Shown piece by piece: positions 42,190-53,545 of a DNA stretch of 64,000 nt. The notes beneath the pieces were generated by a model. The model worked only from the letters and a program-made list of their open reading frames with translations, was not told where the DNA came from and ran no database searches. Origin of the DNA: Melieria omissa. Lineage: Eukaryota > Arthropoda > Insecta > Diptera > Ulidiidae. Every line of letters begins with the position of its first letter. The stretch's first letter is position 1. The position numbers were made by a program, and so were the translations under genes. The DNA lies in contig OZ020267.1 of assembly GCA_963971225.1 (NCBI GenBank), positions 86,293,648 to 86,357,647 of the forward strand, written 5' to 3'.

Positions 42190-42886
42190 AGAGTGGACAA
42201 AAATAAGAAAAAAAATTATCGCGGATTTTGACAAAAGTAGTATCATGTTAAAGGTAATTCTTTAATTAAGCTGTATCCAAAATACTTTCTCGAAAAATTG
42301 TCGAAATAAGGAGATATAGCTTGTCAAAGTCAGATATATTTTTACAAAAATCTATGAAGGGGAAAAATAAAATTTAGGTGCTTGTATAAAAAAAATTTAA
42401 GAAAATGTGTTGTTGTAGATAGGCCACCAATTTCTTTTAATATGAAAACTATATTGATAGGAGCGAGACCACTGATCGGTTTTTTTGTTTAGCATAAATA
42501 ATTTTTTTTGTACGAATTTTCAAAAATTAATGTTTTTTAACCAATGAAAATTAAAAATAACCAAATTTAGAAAGGCAATTAAAGTCGAATGGCGTGAACT
42601 GGCGTAAATCCTTTTAAACACCTTTTTTAGATGGACTTTCTTCTCTGAAGTCCGCAAAAAAAATTCTGCGTCTCTTTGCGTCTTTCGGAAATATTCAATT
42701 TTTTCGAAACTATTAAAGTTGTTTTTTTTTACAGAAATCGCTTGAATTAAAATTGCGACCAAAATGTGTAACCAAGTCAATGCCACGGTTTGGGCTCGGT
42801 GATGATAAAATAATATATAACCATATATATTCGATTTTAAAACAAAATATATAGGTATATATTTTTTGGAAACAAACACAAATTTA
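42190..42886. other. Region without recognisable gene
   Basis: AT-rich; no supported gene or repeat. Confidence 0.35.
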
Positions 42887-43628
42887 TCAGGTGTACAACT
42901 TTGCTTCCGCCGTTTTCCGATAGGTGGCTGTACCGGCTGAGGCTGGTTTGAAATACATAGATGGTAATGCCTTTAAAGTGAGTGTGGACAGTGCCTAACG
43001 AATTGTCATCGCCGTTTCAGTGACAGTTGTTCTTGTTTTCGTATTATTCACGCTCGAAAATGTCCGTTTATGTGCCCAATTCTCGCCATTTGCGGGAAGT
43101 TTTACTTTTCTGTTACAATTCGAAAAAAAATGCAGCTGAAGCGCATCGAATGCTCTCAGAAACTTACGGTGATGCTGCTCTGAGTGAAAGAACGTGTCGG
43201 GAGTGGTTTCAACGTTTTAAAAATGGAAGAGCGACATGACCAAGTCATCCTCCAACACGACAATGCTCGGCCTCACGTCGCAAAAGTGGTCAAAAAGTAC
43301 CTGGAAACGCTGAAATGGGAAGTCTTGCCCCACCCGCCGTATTCCCCAGATGTCGCCCCTTCTGACTTCCACCTATTCCGTTCGATGGCACACGGCCTGG
43401 CAGATCAACATTTTCAATCCTTCGAAGAATTGGAAAAATGGATTGCTTCATGGATAGCGTCAAAAGAGGACTCCTTTTTTCGAGCCGGGATCCGAAAATT
43501 GCCGGAAAGATGGGAGAAAGTTGTCGCTAGCGACGGACAATACCTTGAATAATACATCTGTAAGCACTTTTTCGCAATAAAGCTTTTAATTTTGGAAAAA
43601 AACGGCGGAAGCAAAGTTGTACACCTGA
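42887..43628 (+). mobile_element. Deleted mariner element
   Basis: Inverted ends of about 27 bp (TCAGGTGTACAACTTTGCTT and on) are flanked by TA (42885-42886, 43629-43630). The transposase start (43060; LREVLLFCYNSKKNAAEAHR, TCREWFQRFKNGRA) gives the N-terminal DNA-binding domain. It is joined near 43235, with a frame change, to the last part of the catalytic domain: HDNARPH and APSDFHLF with 34 residues between the two Asp, the mariner D34D spacing. The first catalytic Asp and its surroundings are deleted. Confidence 0.9.
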
Positions 43629-43834
43629 TACAAGTCAGCAGCCCAAAATTACTTAGACTGCAAATTTTCAGCGAATTCCACGTACTCCTTCTGTTTTTGC
43701 CGCAATTTTATATGGAGTCGAAGCACTGTGCGCCGTAGTGATTTAACATTGAACGTTTCGAACTCTTTTAAACATTTTTGGTGAAATGGAAGATTCGAAG
43801 CGCGACCGCGGAGAGTAGGTGTAGTAGGAGAGTA

Positions 43835-43874
43835 GATGTTCCTTAACTCTGCAGTGGCAGAGTTAAGGAACATC
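43835..43874. repeat. Perfect 18-bp hairpin
   Basis: GATGTTCCTTAACTCTGC is followed after 4 bases by its exact reverse complement. Surrounding sequence (43640-44390) holds a GC-richer degenerate stretch that I cannot assign. Confidence 0.9.
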
Positions 43875-44393
43875 GCGGTGGAAAACCAGAGAAAACTGGG
43901 CAGCTTACGTGCGGAAATGCAGCCGGTGCCAGAGGTGCAGGAGCAGTTTGTGGGCAGCCGGGTCGGGTGAGCGAGACGGGTTATGGCATTGGGGTGGCGG
44001 GCGAGAATGCGAATGCAAGATTGGACGACTTGCCAACGTTTTCCGGCAGTGCGGTAGAATCTTTTATGCGAATTAACAAGAGACGACGGGTGCATTTGGG
44101 TACAGTTATCGCCACAGAAGTGTTTGGCCGGCACAACGAGGGAGGCGGCCGTGTCAGTGTTCATTTATCCCCGCGATGTCTAGAACGAGCTGGAATTTCG
44201 GTTTGAGAGGCCCGAGAGGCTATGCTGGTGAAGGCATAGCTGTTAAAGTTGCAGCATTTCAGTCCTATTGGTGAGCAGAAGTTCGAACAGATAGCAGAAC
44301 CTGACTACTGTTTCGCTGTTGGAGCAGATGGTGACGAAATTGCTACCAAGTCAGCAGTTTGAGTAGGCTAAATACGCGGCTGCCCTGAAGCCA

Positions 44394-44666
44394 TTTTTTT
44401 TTTAACAGGAACAAACGCGCAGGGGATGACCCCTATTAATGCGAAGCATTGCGTTGGTTCAGGAATGATATAAAGGTTAGGAGATAGGGTTATGAGTAAA
44501 GTGTTTATGGGCTCTTGCCTTGAACCCATCGAGATCATAAGTGCTGGGGAAAATATCCGCAGGGAGACCATTCCACAGCTGCGCTGTACGGGCCAGAAAC
44601 GAACTTTCCCTGTAGTGCGTAGTCAGTCTGTCTGATGAGCTCCTTCCGTTCGGTCGTGTTCTCAAC
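44394..44666 (-). mobile_element. 3' end of split Jockey/CR1-type LINE (minus strand)
   Basis: On the minus strand it continues the LINE at 49221-50866: RTRPNGRSSSDRL, YRESSFLARTAQLWNGLPAD, DLDGFKARAHKHF, then a 3' untranslated end and an A run at 44394-44403. The intervening 4.55 kb is another LINE. Confidence 0.85.
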
Positions 44667-44775
44667 CTAAGCTCTGCTTTATTCTGTTTTTCATTTTTGT
44701 GCGAGCGCGAAGCGTAATCCCAATTTCTCGCGATCGTTCAACTTTGGCCCTTTCTTCGCTAATTTATTCTTCACA

Positions 44776-46227
44776 ATGCCTTGTGGCTGTGGCCAAAAGG
44801 TTGATCGAAGTCATCCTAAGTTGCAATGTGCTAATTGCAATGAGCTGTTTCATCTGACTTGTGTAAACATTTTGCCAGCGGATCTGGAATTCTTGCAAAA
44901 TACGAACAAGCCTTTTCATTGCAAAGATTGCGCGGCATCCCGTCGAAATTCTATTGGCTCGCCCGCGCCATCGGCAGAGAGTACACCGTCTAATGTCAAC
45001 TCTACCATGGTGATCTTGGCTGCTAATTGTGCTCAATCGCCACACCTAGTGCAAAGCAAAAAATCTAGTAATCCTGTGCCTCAGCAATTAACACAACAAC
45101 GAGCTAAGCCTACTCTCCTCGCGCAACAAAAGCTTTCTAAGGAAACGGTTTCGCTCAATGCTGTCTATAATGAGGTCGTTGCCCTCAGAGCTGTGAATGC
45201 CCAGGCGCTCACTTTAATTAATACTCTGCAATCTGAAAACAAACTCTTAATCCAAAAACTCGAAGACTTACAAGCTGACGTTCAATCTACGCAACGTAAA
45301 CTTTCGGAACAGGATCCTACCACGGCTATCTTGCTTCTTTCTAACGATATTAAGAGCCTTCAACGCAAATTACATGGCCTCGTAAACAAAAATGAGCCGG
45401 GACCGAACATTCTCTCGCCATCTAGCGCTTTTGTGGGTAGCGCTATGCCCGTTAGTGCAGCTCCCTCTGACAATGCAGGTGCTGCTTTGAAGGCGCCTCG
45501 CCCTGATGCTGTTACTCTTGCTCACTCCGCTGCTCCAGCTGCGGTTCCGAACGTCCAATGTTCGCCTGCTGCTACTGCTGCTGCTGCTTCGAATGCACCT
45601 CGTGATGTTGTTGTTGCTGATCACGCTCTCTCCGCTGCTCCGACTGTAATTCCGAACGCCCAATGCTCGCTGGTTGCTACTGTCGCTTCGAAGATACATC
45701 GTGGTATTGTTGCTAATCACGCTCTCTCTGCCGTTCCTGCTGATGCGCCATGCTCTGTTCGTTCTTTGGATTCTGCCGTCTCTTTGCCAACGATTGAATC
45801 TGCTGCTATACATCGTGAAGTCTCTTTGTATGCTGGGCATTCGTCTAATCCAGGTTGGACTACTGCGGTGAGGAAAAATAAAACACATAAACATAAGCGC
45901 ATTGTTGGATCCAATGATAACTCCGAACTTGGCGTTGCTGTTCGTCTAAAGTGGCTGCACCTTTCATCATTCCTACCAACGGTCACTACTAATAACATCA
46001 TCGACTACGTTTCAAAGCATGCAAATATTGAGAAGAATGGCATTTTGTGTTACAGTCTCGTTAAAAAAGATTCGCCAACTGAAACTGTAAAGCGTATCAA
46101 TTTTAAGTTAGGTATTCCCGAGTACTTAGTTTATAAATTGCTTAGTCCTGAACTGTGGCCAATAAATGTTAAAATACGCCCATTTGAATTTTTTCAAAAA
46201 CCGGTGAATCCAAAGCTAGGGACTTAA
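44776..46227 (+). CDS. LINE ORF1 protein with PHD-type zinc finger
   Basis: 483 residues, uninterrupted. Residues 3-55 form a PHD-like Cys4-His-Cys3 finger (CGCGQK, CANCNELFHLTC, FHCKDC). Residues about 120-205 are heptad-rich and likely a coiled coil (LINTLQSENKLLIQKLEDL). Residues 210-350 are Ala/Pro/Ser-rich with imperfect repeats of about 40 residues (SAAPTVIPNAQCS-type). The last 110 residues (VRLKWLHLSS to IRPFEFF) resemble the RNA-binding, RRM-like end of LINE ORF1 proteins. The family role is RNA binding and particle formation during retrotransposition. The ATG at 44776 is the first in frame. ORF2 starts within about 20 bases of the stop. Confidence 0.8.
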   Translation: MPCGCGQKVDRSHPKLQCANCNELFHLTCVNILPADLEFLQNTNKPFHCKDCAASRRNSIGSPAPSAESTPSNVNSTMVILAANCAQSPHLVQSKKSSNPVPQQLTQQRAKPTLLAQQKLSKETVSLNAVYNEVVALRAVNAQALTLINTLQSENKLLIQKLEDLQADVQSTQRKLSEQDPTTAILLLSNDIKSLQRKLHGLVNKNEPGPNILSPSSAFVGSAMPVSAAPSDNAGAALKAPRPDAVTLAHSAAPAAVPNVQCSPAATAAAASNAPRDVVVADHALSAAPTVIPNAQCSLVATVASKIHRGIVANHALSAVPADAPCSVRSLDSAVSLPTIESAAIHREVSLYAGHSSNPGWTTAVRKNKTHKHKRIVGSNDNSELGVAVRLKWLHLSSFLPTVTTNNIIDYVSKHANIEKNGILCYSLVKKDSPTETVKRINFKLGIPEYLVYKLLSPELWPINVKIRPFEFFQKPVNPKLGT

Positions 46228-46228
46228 A

Positions 46229-49116
46229 AACGAATTTTGTGTCAAATGTTCATAATTTAAATTGGCATACTCTTAAAATTTATTACCAAAATGTCGCTGG
46301 TATCAGGACTAAATCCAAGTCGATTTTTCTTGACACATCTTATATGGAGTATGACGTGATTATTCTGGTGGAGACATAGCTAAATGGGGACTTTGGTGAT
46401 GGAGAATTTTTCAACCAATCACTTTACCAAGTCTATCGTAAGGACAGAGATTCAATAAAAACAGGGTGCCAAAGAGGTGGTGGTGTACTTATTGCGGTTA
46501 AACGTACGCTGCGCTCCTTTGCGCACGAACTGTTTGATAATGATACTTTGCTTGACCAGCTATGTGTTTCTATTTCTGGTTCACCTGAGCAGTTAGTTAT
46601 CTGCGTTTCTTATATTCCGCTTAATAGCTCTGACTCATTATATTCAGCTCATGTTAATAATATCTTAAATCTGCCGGATCTAGATAAAGCAAATGTGCAC
46701 TTCTGTGTTTTGGGAGATTTTAATCTCAGTAAACTCTCGTGGTCCTATTCTGATGCAGAGAATAAATTAACTCCATTGAATGTGACTGCTGCTCATGAGA
46801 TATATCTAATTGACAGTTTTTGCTGCTTTGACCTTGTGCAAATTAATAAATTTTTTAACAAACTGAATCGTTTGTTAGACTTAATTTTCCTAAGTGACGC
46901 TGTCAAACACACTCTGGTCGAATGTATGTTCCCGATATCTCCATCAGACATGCATCATGTGCCGCTGGTGCTCCATGTTAAATTTTATGAATTTTTAAAA
47001 CTACCAAATTCTTCGTACAGGCGGAATTTTAACTTTAAAATTTGTGATTTTGATATCCTAAATAACTTTATCGGTAGTACTGATTGGATTAATAAGTTGA
47101 CTAACTTTGATACTGCTTCATGCTTTGATATATTTTGCAATGAACTATATGACGCTTGTTGCAGATGGGTTCCTTTGGTCAAACCAAAAGTTTACAAGTT
47201 ACCCTGGTACACTAAAGAATTGAAAAAAAATTGAAGAATTTAAGAAATAAATTTGACAATCGCTTCAAGACGTCAAATGATGCAAATGATAAAAACGTAT
47301 TCCTAAACTATTCAAAGGAATTCGCTGTTCTCGACAGATTTTTGTTTAATAACTATATCTTTGAAACTTTGAAACCAGTATTAAAAGCAACCCAAAAGCC
47401 TTTTGGCTGTTTATTCAATCTAAAAAATCGCATTCGGACATCCCTTCCTTAATGGCTTATAATGGAGTTTCTTCGAATTCTGCGCCTGGTATCGCAAACC
47501 TATTTGCTAATTTCTTTATGCCAAATTTCGCAGCGGATTCAGAGTCAATTGACAGCTCCATATTAGACAATATTCACTCGTCGTTTGAGTTTGGATCTTT
47601 GAAAATCACTGAAGGTGATGCCATGGCAGGTATCATAAAACTAAAGCTTTCGGCTAAGGCAGATAGTGATGGCTTCTCTTCTCTGTTTTTTAAAAACTGT
47701 GCTTCTACAATTTGTAAGCCTCTGTGTCATATTTTTAATCTCTCTTTGTCTTCTGGTGACTTCATTGGAAGATGGAAAATTGCGCATATTACTCCAGTGT
47801 TTAAAAATGGGAGCAAAAATGATTTTTCAAACTATCGCCCAATTTCGAAACTTTCAACCGTTTCAAAATTGTTTGAAGTAATTGTGAAGGAATACTTAGT
47901 TTTTCCTCTCTCTAGAATTGTTTCCCTTAATCAGCATGCATCGCTGGCCGGTCCACTGTAACTAACCTAGCTGTTTTCACTGAATACTGCTTCTCAGCTT
48001 TTGAAGAGAGACTTGACACTATTTACACTGATTTCTCGAAAGCTTTTGACAAAGTGTCACACAAACTTCTTATTTTGAAATTGGACAGGCTTGGTTTTCA
48101 TTCTTCTTTCTTGAAATGGATACACTCTTACTTATGTGGCAGACTTTGCCATGTTGTTGTGGATAGCATAAAGTCGAAGTCTTTTGCTGCCACATCTGGT
48201 GTTCCCCAAGGAAGCATCCTTGGGCCGTTATTTTTTCTGTTGTTTATAAACGATATCGAGTCTTGCTTTTGCAACACAAATTTCCTTTTGTATGCAGATG
48301 ATCTTAAAATCTTTCTTAAAACTCGCTGTGTTAGTGATGTGGCACGTATTCAAACTGACTTGGATATGAATATCTGGTGCCTTAAAAATCACTTAGCTCT
48401 TAATGTTAAAAAAATGCTATCACATAACCTTTTCCAGATTGAATAATAATATTCACACTTTATTTTCCATTGCAAATAATCGCCTTAAAGATGTTAATGA
48501 GATATCAGACTTGGGAGTACTGCTCGACTCCAAATTGACATTTGTCAATCACATAAATAATATTATCCCTAAAGCATATGCTATGTTAGCCTTTATACGT
48601 CGAAACTGCTCTGATTTTAAAGACCCCTATATATACAAGCTTCTATACTCTGCTTTCGTGAGGTCTAGGCTAGAATACGCTGCTTTTATTTGGAATCCGT
48701 TCTATGCTGTTCATATTAATCGCCTCGAAAGAGTACAGAAGACATTTCTAAAATTTGCTCTATTCTCACTAAACTTTCATGAACCGATTCCTTCGTATAA
48801 GTCACGTTGCTTACTTATAAATTTGAAATCATTAGAATCGAGGCGCATGGTAAATTCATTATTATTCGTATATGACGTCATTTGTGGCAGTACCAAGTGC
48901 CCTGCTTTACTTAGTCTTATAAACTTCTTCGTCCCAATCAGAACTACTCGCACAAATAAATTATTTGTAGTAAAGCATTACAAGTCGAACTATGCTTATA
49001 ATCAACCGCTTGCTAGATCATTAATGCAATTAAATAATTTGGTTTGCAGCAATGATGTCGATTTTTCCATTTCAAAACCAAAATTTAAAGAATTCATTAA
49101 TATGTTTTATACTTAG
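46229..49116 (+). pseudogene. LINE ORF2 (endonuclease/reverse transcriptase), broken
   Basis: The apurinic endonuclease domain runs from IYYQNVAGIRTKSK (about 46280) through CVLGDFNLSKLSW and the LLDLIF/SDMHHVPL region. The RT domain has [59 protein letters not shown] and the catalytic YADD (about 48294). The C-terminal part includes RLEYAAFIWNPF and LERVQKTFLKFA. One stop replaces the Trp of the ETWLN-type motif at about 46378, and the frame changes near 47230, 47440, 47955 and 48415. Inactive, in contrast to the open ORF1. Confidence 0.9.
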
Positions 49117-49220
49117 TCCAATTGTTAGTCTAATTCTTAAGTAATGTTACGTTTTGTATATTTTCTAGCCTGTAGATATTTTGTATTTCGATTGGCTTAA
49201 ATAAATAAATAAATAAATAA

Positions 49221-50866
49221 ACATCGTTTCGACGTGGAATGCATGGGCGCCAGTGTTCAAACGGGTTGCCCGGGGGAATACCCGGAGTGATGGCATCAAG
49301 CTGCTCATCTCCACTGAGCAGTTACCGAAAAAGTATCGGTAAAATAACACCACACATGCCACGTTTCGACGATGCTCCAGGGAGTCAATAGAGCTGGATG
49401 CCCTACTGTCCCCTATAAGTTTAATCGCACGGTTTTGCACCCGATCGAGGAACTCCAAATGGGTTTTTGAAGCCCCCGCCCAGAGGTGCGAGTTAAACTC
49501 CATTTTAGGTCGGATTTAGGTAGTGTAAATAATGCGGAGATCAGACGGAGTGAAATATTTTTTGCACCGCTTTAGGAAGCCGAGGCACTTGGCTGCTTCT
49601 TTCGACACGCCAAAAATATGATCGTTTAAACGAAGATCGTTCTTAATGGACATGCCCAGAACATCAAGAGCTGCCGATTCCGCAATACCCACACCATCCA
49701 TAACCAGGGATGTGGGGAGACTCGTTTGTGGGATAACAGGCAATATTGGGTCTTGCGGGGATTAAAATCGACCCTGTTCGCTTGACCCCACTTGGAGATT
49801 GTTTGTAGGTCGCTATTAAGTGTGTCATTCATACGGCGCCGTTCTCTCTCAATCTCCACAGAGCTGGGGCGCTTTGTGAAAGAGTATGAATGACAAATGG
49901 TGCTGTCATCCGCAAACGAGTAGATGGGATTCTTCATCGCCGACAACAGGTCGTTGATGAAGATCAGGAAAAGGGTTGGAGAAAGGACCGAACCCTGCGG
50001 CACTCCCGCGCTAAGGGAATGCTTTTCCGAGGCTATTCCGTCTATTACAACACGAATAGAGCGATCATAGAGGAAGCTCGTTATCCACCGAGAGAAGATA
50101 CTACCGACACCATAGGCAATCAATTTTGACACGAGTGCTTTATGCCACACCCGGTCAAAGGCATTGGAAATATCTAATGCAACAACCTTGCTTTCACCGA
50201 GGTTTAGAATGCTATGGTTCTATTTCTCGGTGAGGACCACCATAAGGTCTCCCGTCGATCGCTGTCTTCGAAAGCCGTATTGGCGGTCACTTAGCGGTCT
50301 ATTGTGCTCCAGATATTTCACAAGGTTGAAGTTTACAATGCCTTCCATTACCTTGGAAAGCACCGAACAGATTGCTATAGGTCGGTAGTTCGCAGGGTCA
50401 GTAGTCTTGCCTTTTTTAGGAACTGGTTGAACATTTGCTACCTTCCAACATGTCGGAAATACACCTGTGGTGTATGACATGTTGAAAAGTTTGCAAGCCA
50501 GTGAGGTAACGCACTTTTGCAAAACAAGGGCTGGAATGCCGTCCGGCCCTGAAGCCTTATTTACATCGAGATTTGCAAGCACTCTTTTAACTACCCGTGT
50601 CCGAAAATGAATTTCTGGCATAGAGCAAGATACGTTTTCGACTACAGTCAGTGGTTGATCGCTGGGGGGCAGAGAGGAATTCTCTGCGAAAATTTTAGCC
50701 AACAAATTAGCTTTATCAACCGAGTGAGTGATGATTTGATCATTGTTAAGAAGAGTTGGGATTGAAGACGATGTTTGGTTCTTCACCTTCTTAACAAATG
50801 ACCAAAAGTTCTTACTACCACGCTGGCTGTCGCTTACGGCGACTGTTCGCAGCGAAGCCCGAAAAT
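49221..50866 (-). mobile_element. RT-containing part of split Jockey/CR1-type LINE (minus strand)
   Basis: On the minus strand it starts 5'-truncated at about 50866 (GSKNFWSFVKK linker). It has the RT fingers and palm (NKASGPDGIPALVL, KVANVQPVPKKGKTTDPANY, YGFRRQRSTGDL), then SAGVPQGSVLSPTLFLIFIND and the catalytic FADD, and the thumb region. Frame breaks occur near 50220, 49740 and 49520. It is the longest copy in the window of the family whose 3' fragment sits in each array unit; it shows that the array fragments lack about 30 codons near the former DRVQNRAIKLIGD motif. Confidence 0.85.
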
Positions 50867-51021
50867 ACTAAAACAGAAAACTCCAAATGTTGGGTATTCA
50901 AAGTTTAGGTGTTTTTATATTCTGTAAAGTTTTAAAGTTAAAATTTAAAGTTACAATTTTTAATCAAGATATAATTCAAGCTCTTACTATTCGTGCTCGC
51001 CGCTAGCTCGTTCAAAACCAA
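50867..51021. other. Short unassigned segment
   Basis: AT-rich sequence between the LINE and the next transposon. It may belong to the BEL/Pao element at right, since the transposon at 51030 splits it from 53431 on. Confidence 0.3.
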
Positions 51022-51029
51022 GTGCCCAT

Positions 51030-53422
51030 TAGGCTGGAGTGAAAATGGCCAAAAAAAAATTTTTTTGGAATATCAATTAGCTAGATATCTCAAAATGTGC
51101 CAATACATCAATATAAAGCTGTGTAAAAATTAAAAAGAAATTAAACAATTTTTTGATCTCCCATCGCAACTTTTAATTTCACAGTATTACGCGACATTAA
51201 AGATAGTCATCTTAAAATTCAATTAAAAATCAAATACGCTTCTAATTACAATATTTAATGATGTCAAAGTTATAAACACATGGTTACAGGGTGAAGTGAC
51301 AAAAATCACGTTTCGACTCGAACGCCGGCATTTGCTGACGAGAAGCAATGCGTGCACGGATGTCGCGTCGAAGTTAAGTTTTGCAGGAACCTTGAACCTC
51401 CGTATTTGTCCACTGGGGACTGCTGTAGCTCTGGCCTTCATCACTCGTCGTAAGCCCAGTTCACGTATATGTGGTCGATGGTCCGTCATCATGGCCAGGA
51501 GCACATTCTCCGGGTGAGCAAAGTACGCGTTACGGTGAATAACGGGGTCAACGATTCCCTTGAGTTTGGAGCTGAGGTAACGTGACTTGACAAGCATCTG
51601 GTGAATCCAGAGAATCCGTGTGGGTCTGTCGTCCCGCCATCGAGTGACTGGAATAGATTAAGTCGCCGGATAACGCCCGATTTTTGTCCCGTGTTTACGT
51701 TTGTGCCGTCACACCCGACAACTTTAATATTATCTGTCTTCGCATTTTGCTCTTTGATACTAGCGACTAAGTACTCAGCTATGTCTTTGCTGCAGCCTGA
51801 TGACGGAGACGTATGGTTGAAGTACGAAGAACCCGGCTCTGCGATGATGGTTATGTGTTCTTCCGATATGGTTTTTCTGTGGTACTTGTTGTCGACGGCG
51901 AGGACTTGTGTTAAAGTTTTATCCTTGCGGCCATCAAAAAATAGTCCATCTATGCCCTTGTGAGTGTGGTCGTCTTCATTCTGCCTCAGTTCCTTTCGAA
52001 TTTTACTGCGTTTTCGACGGATTTTGCTTCGGTCGATTACTTTGGATCGGTCGTTGAGTGATACGAGACCAAGATCATGCAGAACTGTTGTTGCTAATAC
52101 AGCAGCCGATCTGTCCGAAACTCCGGTCCGATCGCAAGCTATAGCGAGGGAAGGCAGAGAGATAGTAATTTTTTGGCACTCTCGATCCTGATTTGGCTTA
52201 GTTTTGAGTGATTCTCTATCTGGGATGTACTCATCGACAGTGGGACTGTCAGACGAGTCCGTGTCGTATTCGGAACTTTCGGCAGAATAGGGTTGACTTT
52301 TGCTCGCATCGTCATCGATCTTCTTAATCTTCATTCGTTTGAGATTTGCTTCCTCTCTTTCAGCTTTTCTCTTCAATTTTGATGTTACCACTTGATCTGT
52401 ACCACCGATTATCATCTTTCTTGGCCCTCTCTGGTCTTGAAGGAACTGCCGTTCGTTTGCCGGAATTTTGTTGAGTTTCGTACATTTGCAATTGGCCACC
52501 ATATCGGAGCACTTGCATTTGCTGAGATCAAACAGAGTGTTAGCTTTGTCACGAAAGTCCTATAATCTCCGTTGGTAGTTTGGTTGATTCCTTTTACATT
52601 TGTTGACTTTTAGCATTGTGTTGTATTTGTCGTGGAACGATCTAAGTTTTTCTATCGCTTGTGCATGCGTTACTGTTGGAAGTGAGGCCCTTTGCCATAT
52701 CTCTTCGACTTCATAGCACAGTTTTTGAGATATGTCAAAAAATTATGGGTATTTACCATTGTCCGTCTTCAGATCTTGTCAAAGTTGAATATATTTCTTC
52801 ATGAGATCGGTGTAGGTCGGCAGAGTATTGGTCGGCAGGTTTCGTGGAGCGCCAAATATCACGCACGAAACTTTGTCTCTTGTAACTGTCATCTCTTTAA
52901 AAATATAAAGAAATAACTAGTAACCCTTCACTGCCCTACCTTTTTGCGCACAAGTTCAGGTACTCACCTTTTTTTTGTTTTTTTTTAATTAAATCAGATG
53001 TAACGTCACAAGTTTATTTCGAATCGGTCACTTCACAAGGAAATCGTGAACATTCAACAATCATAAACAGAATTAAACTAGCGGGGTTTGCCACATTCCA
53101 ACGATTAAAACACGAATTGTAATTTGTAATATTTTATTCGCTCAAACAGGACTGCTACAATAAATAACTTAAAACCCGCAAACCTAAAGCAAAGGCTACT
53201 GAGATTTATTTTGAATCCTTAACTGAGTTGAAATTACGACTTTCACTTCTTTCGACGAAAGTGAAAAAAGTATTACAAAAAATTATTTCAATTAGGTGAT
53301 GGGCGATCAAGGAGTTGTTAGAAACTAATATAATTTTGCAGGATTGGTACCATGGACATTTGGCACATTTCCAATATACTAGCTTCTTAAAATTTTAAAA
53401 TCAATTTTTTCACTCCACCCTA
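51030..53422 (-). mobile_element. DNA transposon with 8-bp target duplication, family not recognised
   Basis: The left end TAGGCTGGAGTGAAAA and the right end (reverse complement TAGGGTGGAGTGAAAA) are inverted repeats. GTGCCCAT is duplicated directly outside them (51022-51029, 53423-53430). The element is 2393 bp long. It carries one broken protein gene on the minus strand. An 8-bp duplication is typical of hAT, P and a few other superfamilies; the protein is not one I can place in either. The region 52731-53422 has no further gene that I can see. Confidence 0.85.
51223..52730 (-). pseudogene. Protein of an uncharacterised arthropod family, carried by a transposon
   Basis: The N-terminal part (about 52730 down) reads EIWQRASLPTVTHAQAIEKL and KVNKCKRNQPNYQRRL, then a stop codon near 52549, then DFRDKANTLFDLSKCKC. 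The longest open frame (52502-51489, 337 residues) continues with FLQDQRGPRKMIIGG, a basic and acidic linker, and a core with SDRSAAVLATTVLHDLG, EPGSSYFNH and VVGCDGTNVNTGQKSGVIRR. Here 25-30 residues typical of the family seem deleted before SLDGGTTDPHGFSG. After a frame change near 51570 the end has HPENVLLAMMTDHRPHIREL and RRFKVPAKLNFDA. I recognise the pattern from many insect proteins without assigned function. The VGCDGT motif could hold a catalytic Asp, but that is a guess. Confidence 0.6.
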
Positions 53423-53461
53423 GTGCCCATGCTTTTAAAATGGTGGGCCCACGCGGTTTTT

Positions 53462-53545
53462 AGAGTTGCAACGAACGGGAGCAAAATTCAAGGGTTTATT
53501 TTAAGAGTTGTAAAGAACGGGATCAAAATTCAAGGATGTATTTTT
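53462..53545. repeat. Two 42-bp tandem repeats
   Basis: Repeats starting AGAGTTG at 53462 and 53504 share the run AAAATTCAAGG. They lie directly after the BEL/Pao stop codon on the minus strand, probably in its 3' untranslated part or LTR; the LTR start was not found. Confidence 0.75.

Larger units (their letters stand above)
44667..49220 (+). mobile_element. Nearly complete non-LTR retrotransposon (CR1/Jockey superfamily)
   Basis: A short 5' untranslated part (about 110 bp), ORF1, a broken ORF2 with endonuclease and RT, and a 3' end of TAAA repeats (about 49195-49220). It lies inside another LINE on the opposite strand; the broken host frame can be followed on both sides, with at most a few bases duplicated. 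About 4.55 kb in total, close to full length for such elements. Confidence 0.9.

Noticed and set aside
43649..44206. Possible degenerate gag gene on either strand
   Set aside because: A short DLPTFSG-like match is too little; frames are broken and no neighbouring retrotransposon part supports it.
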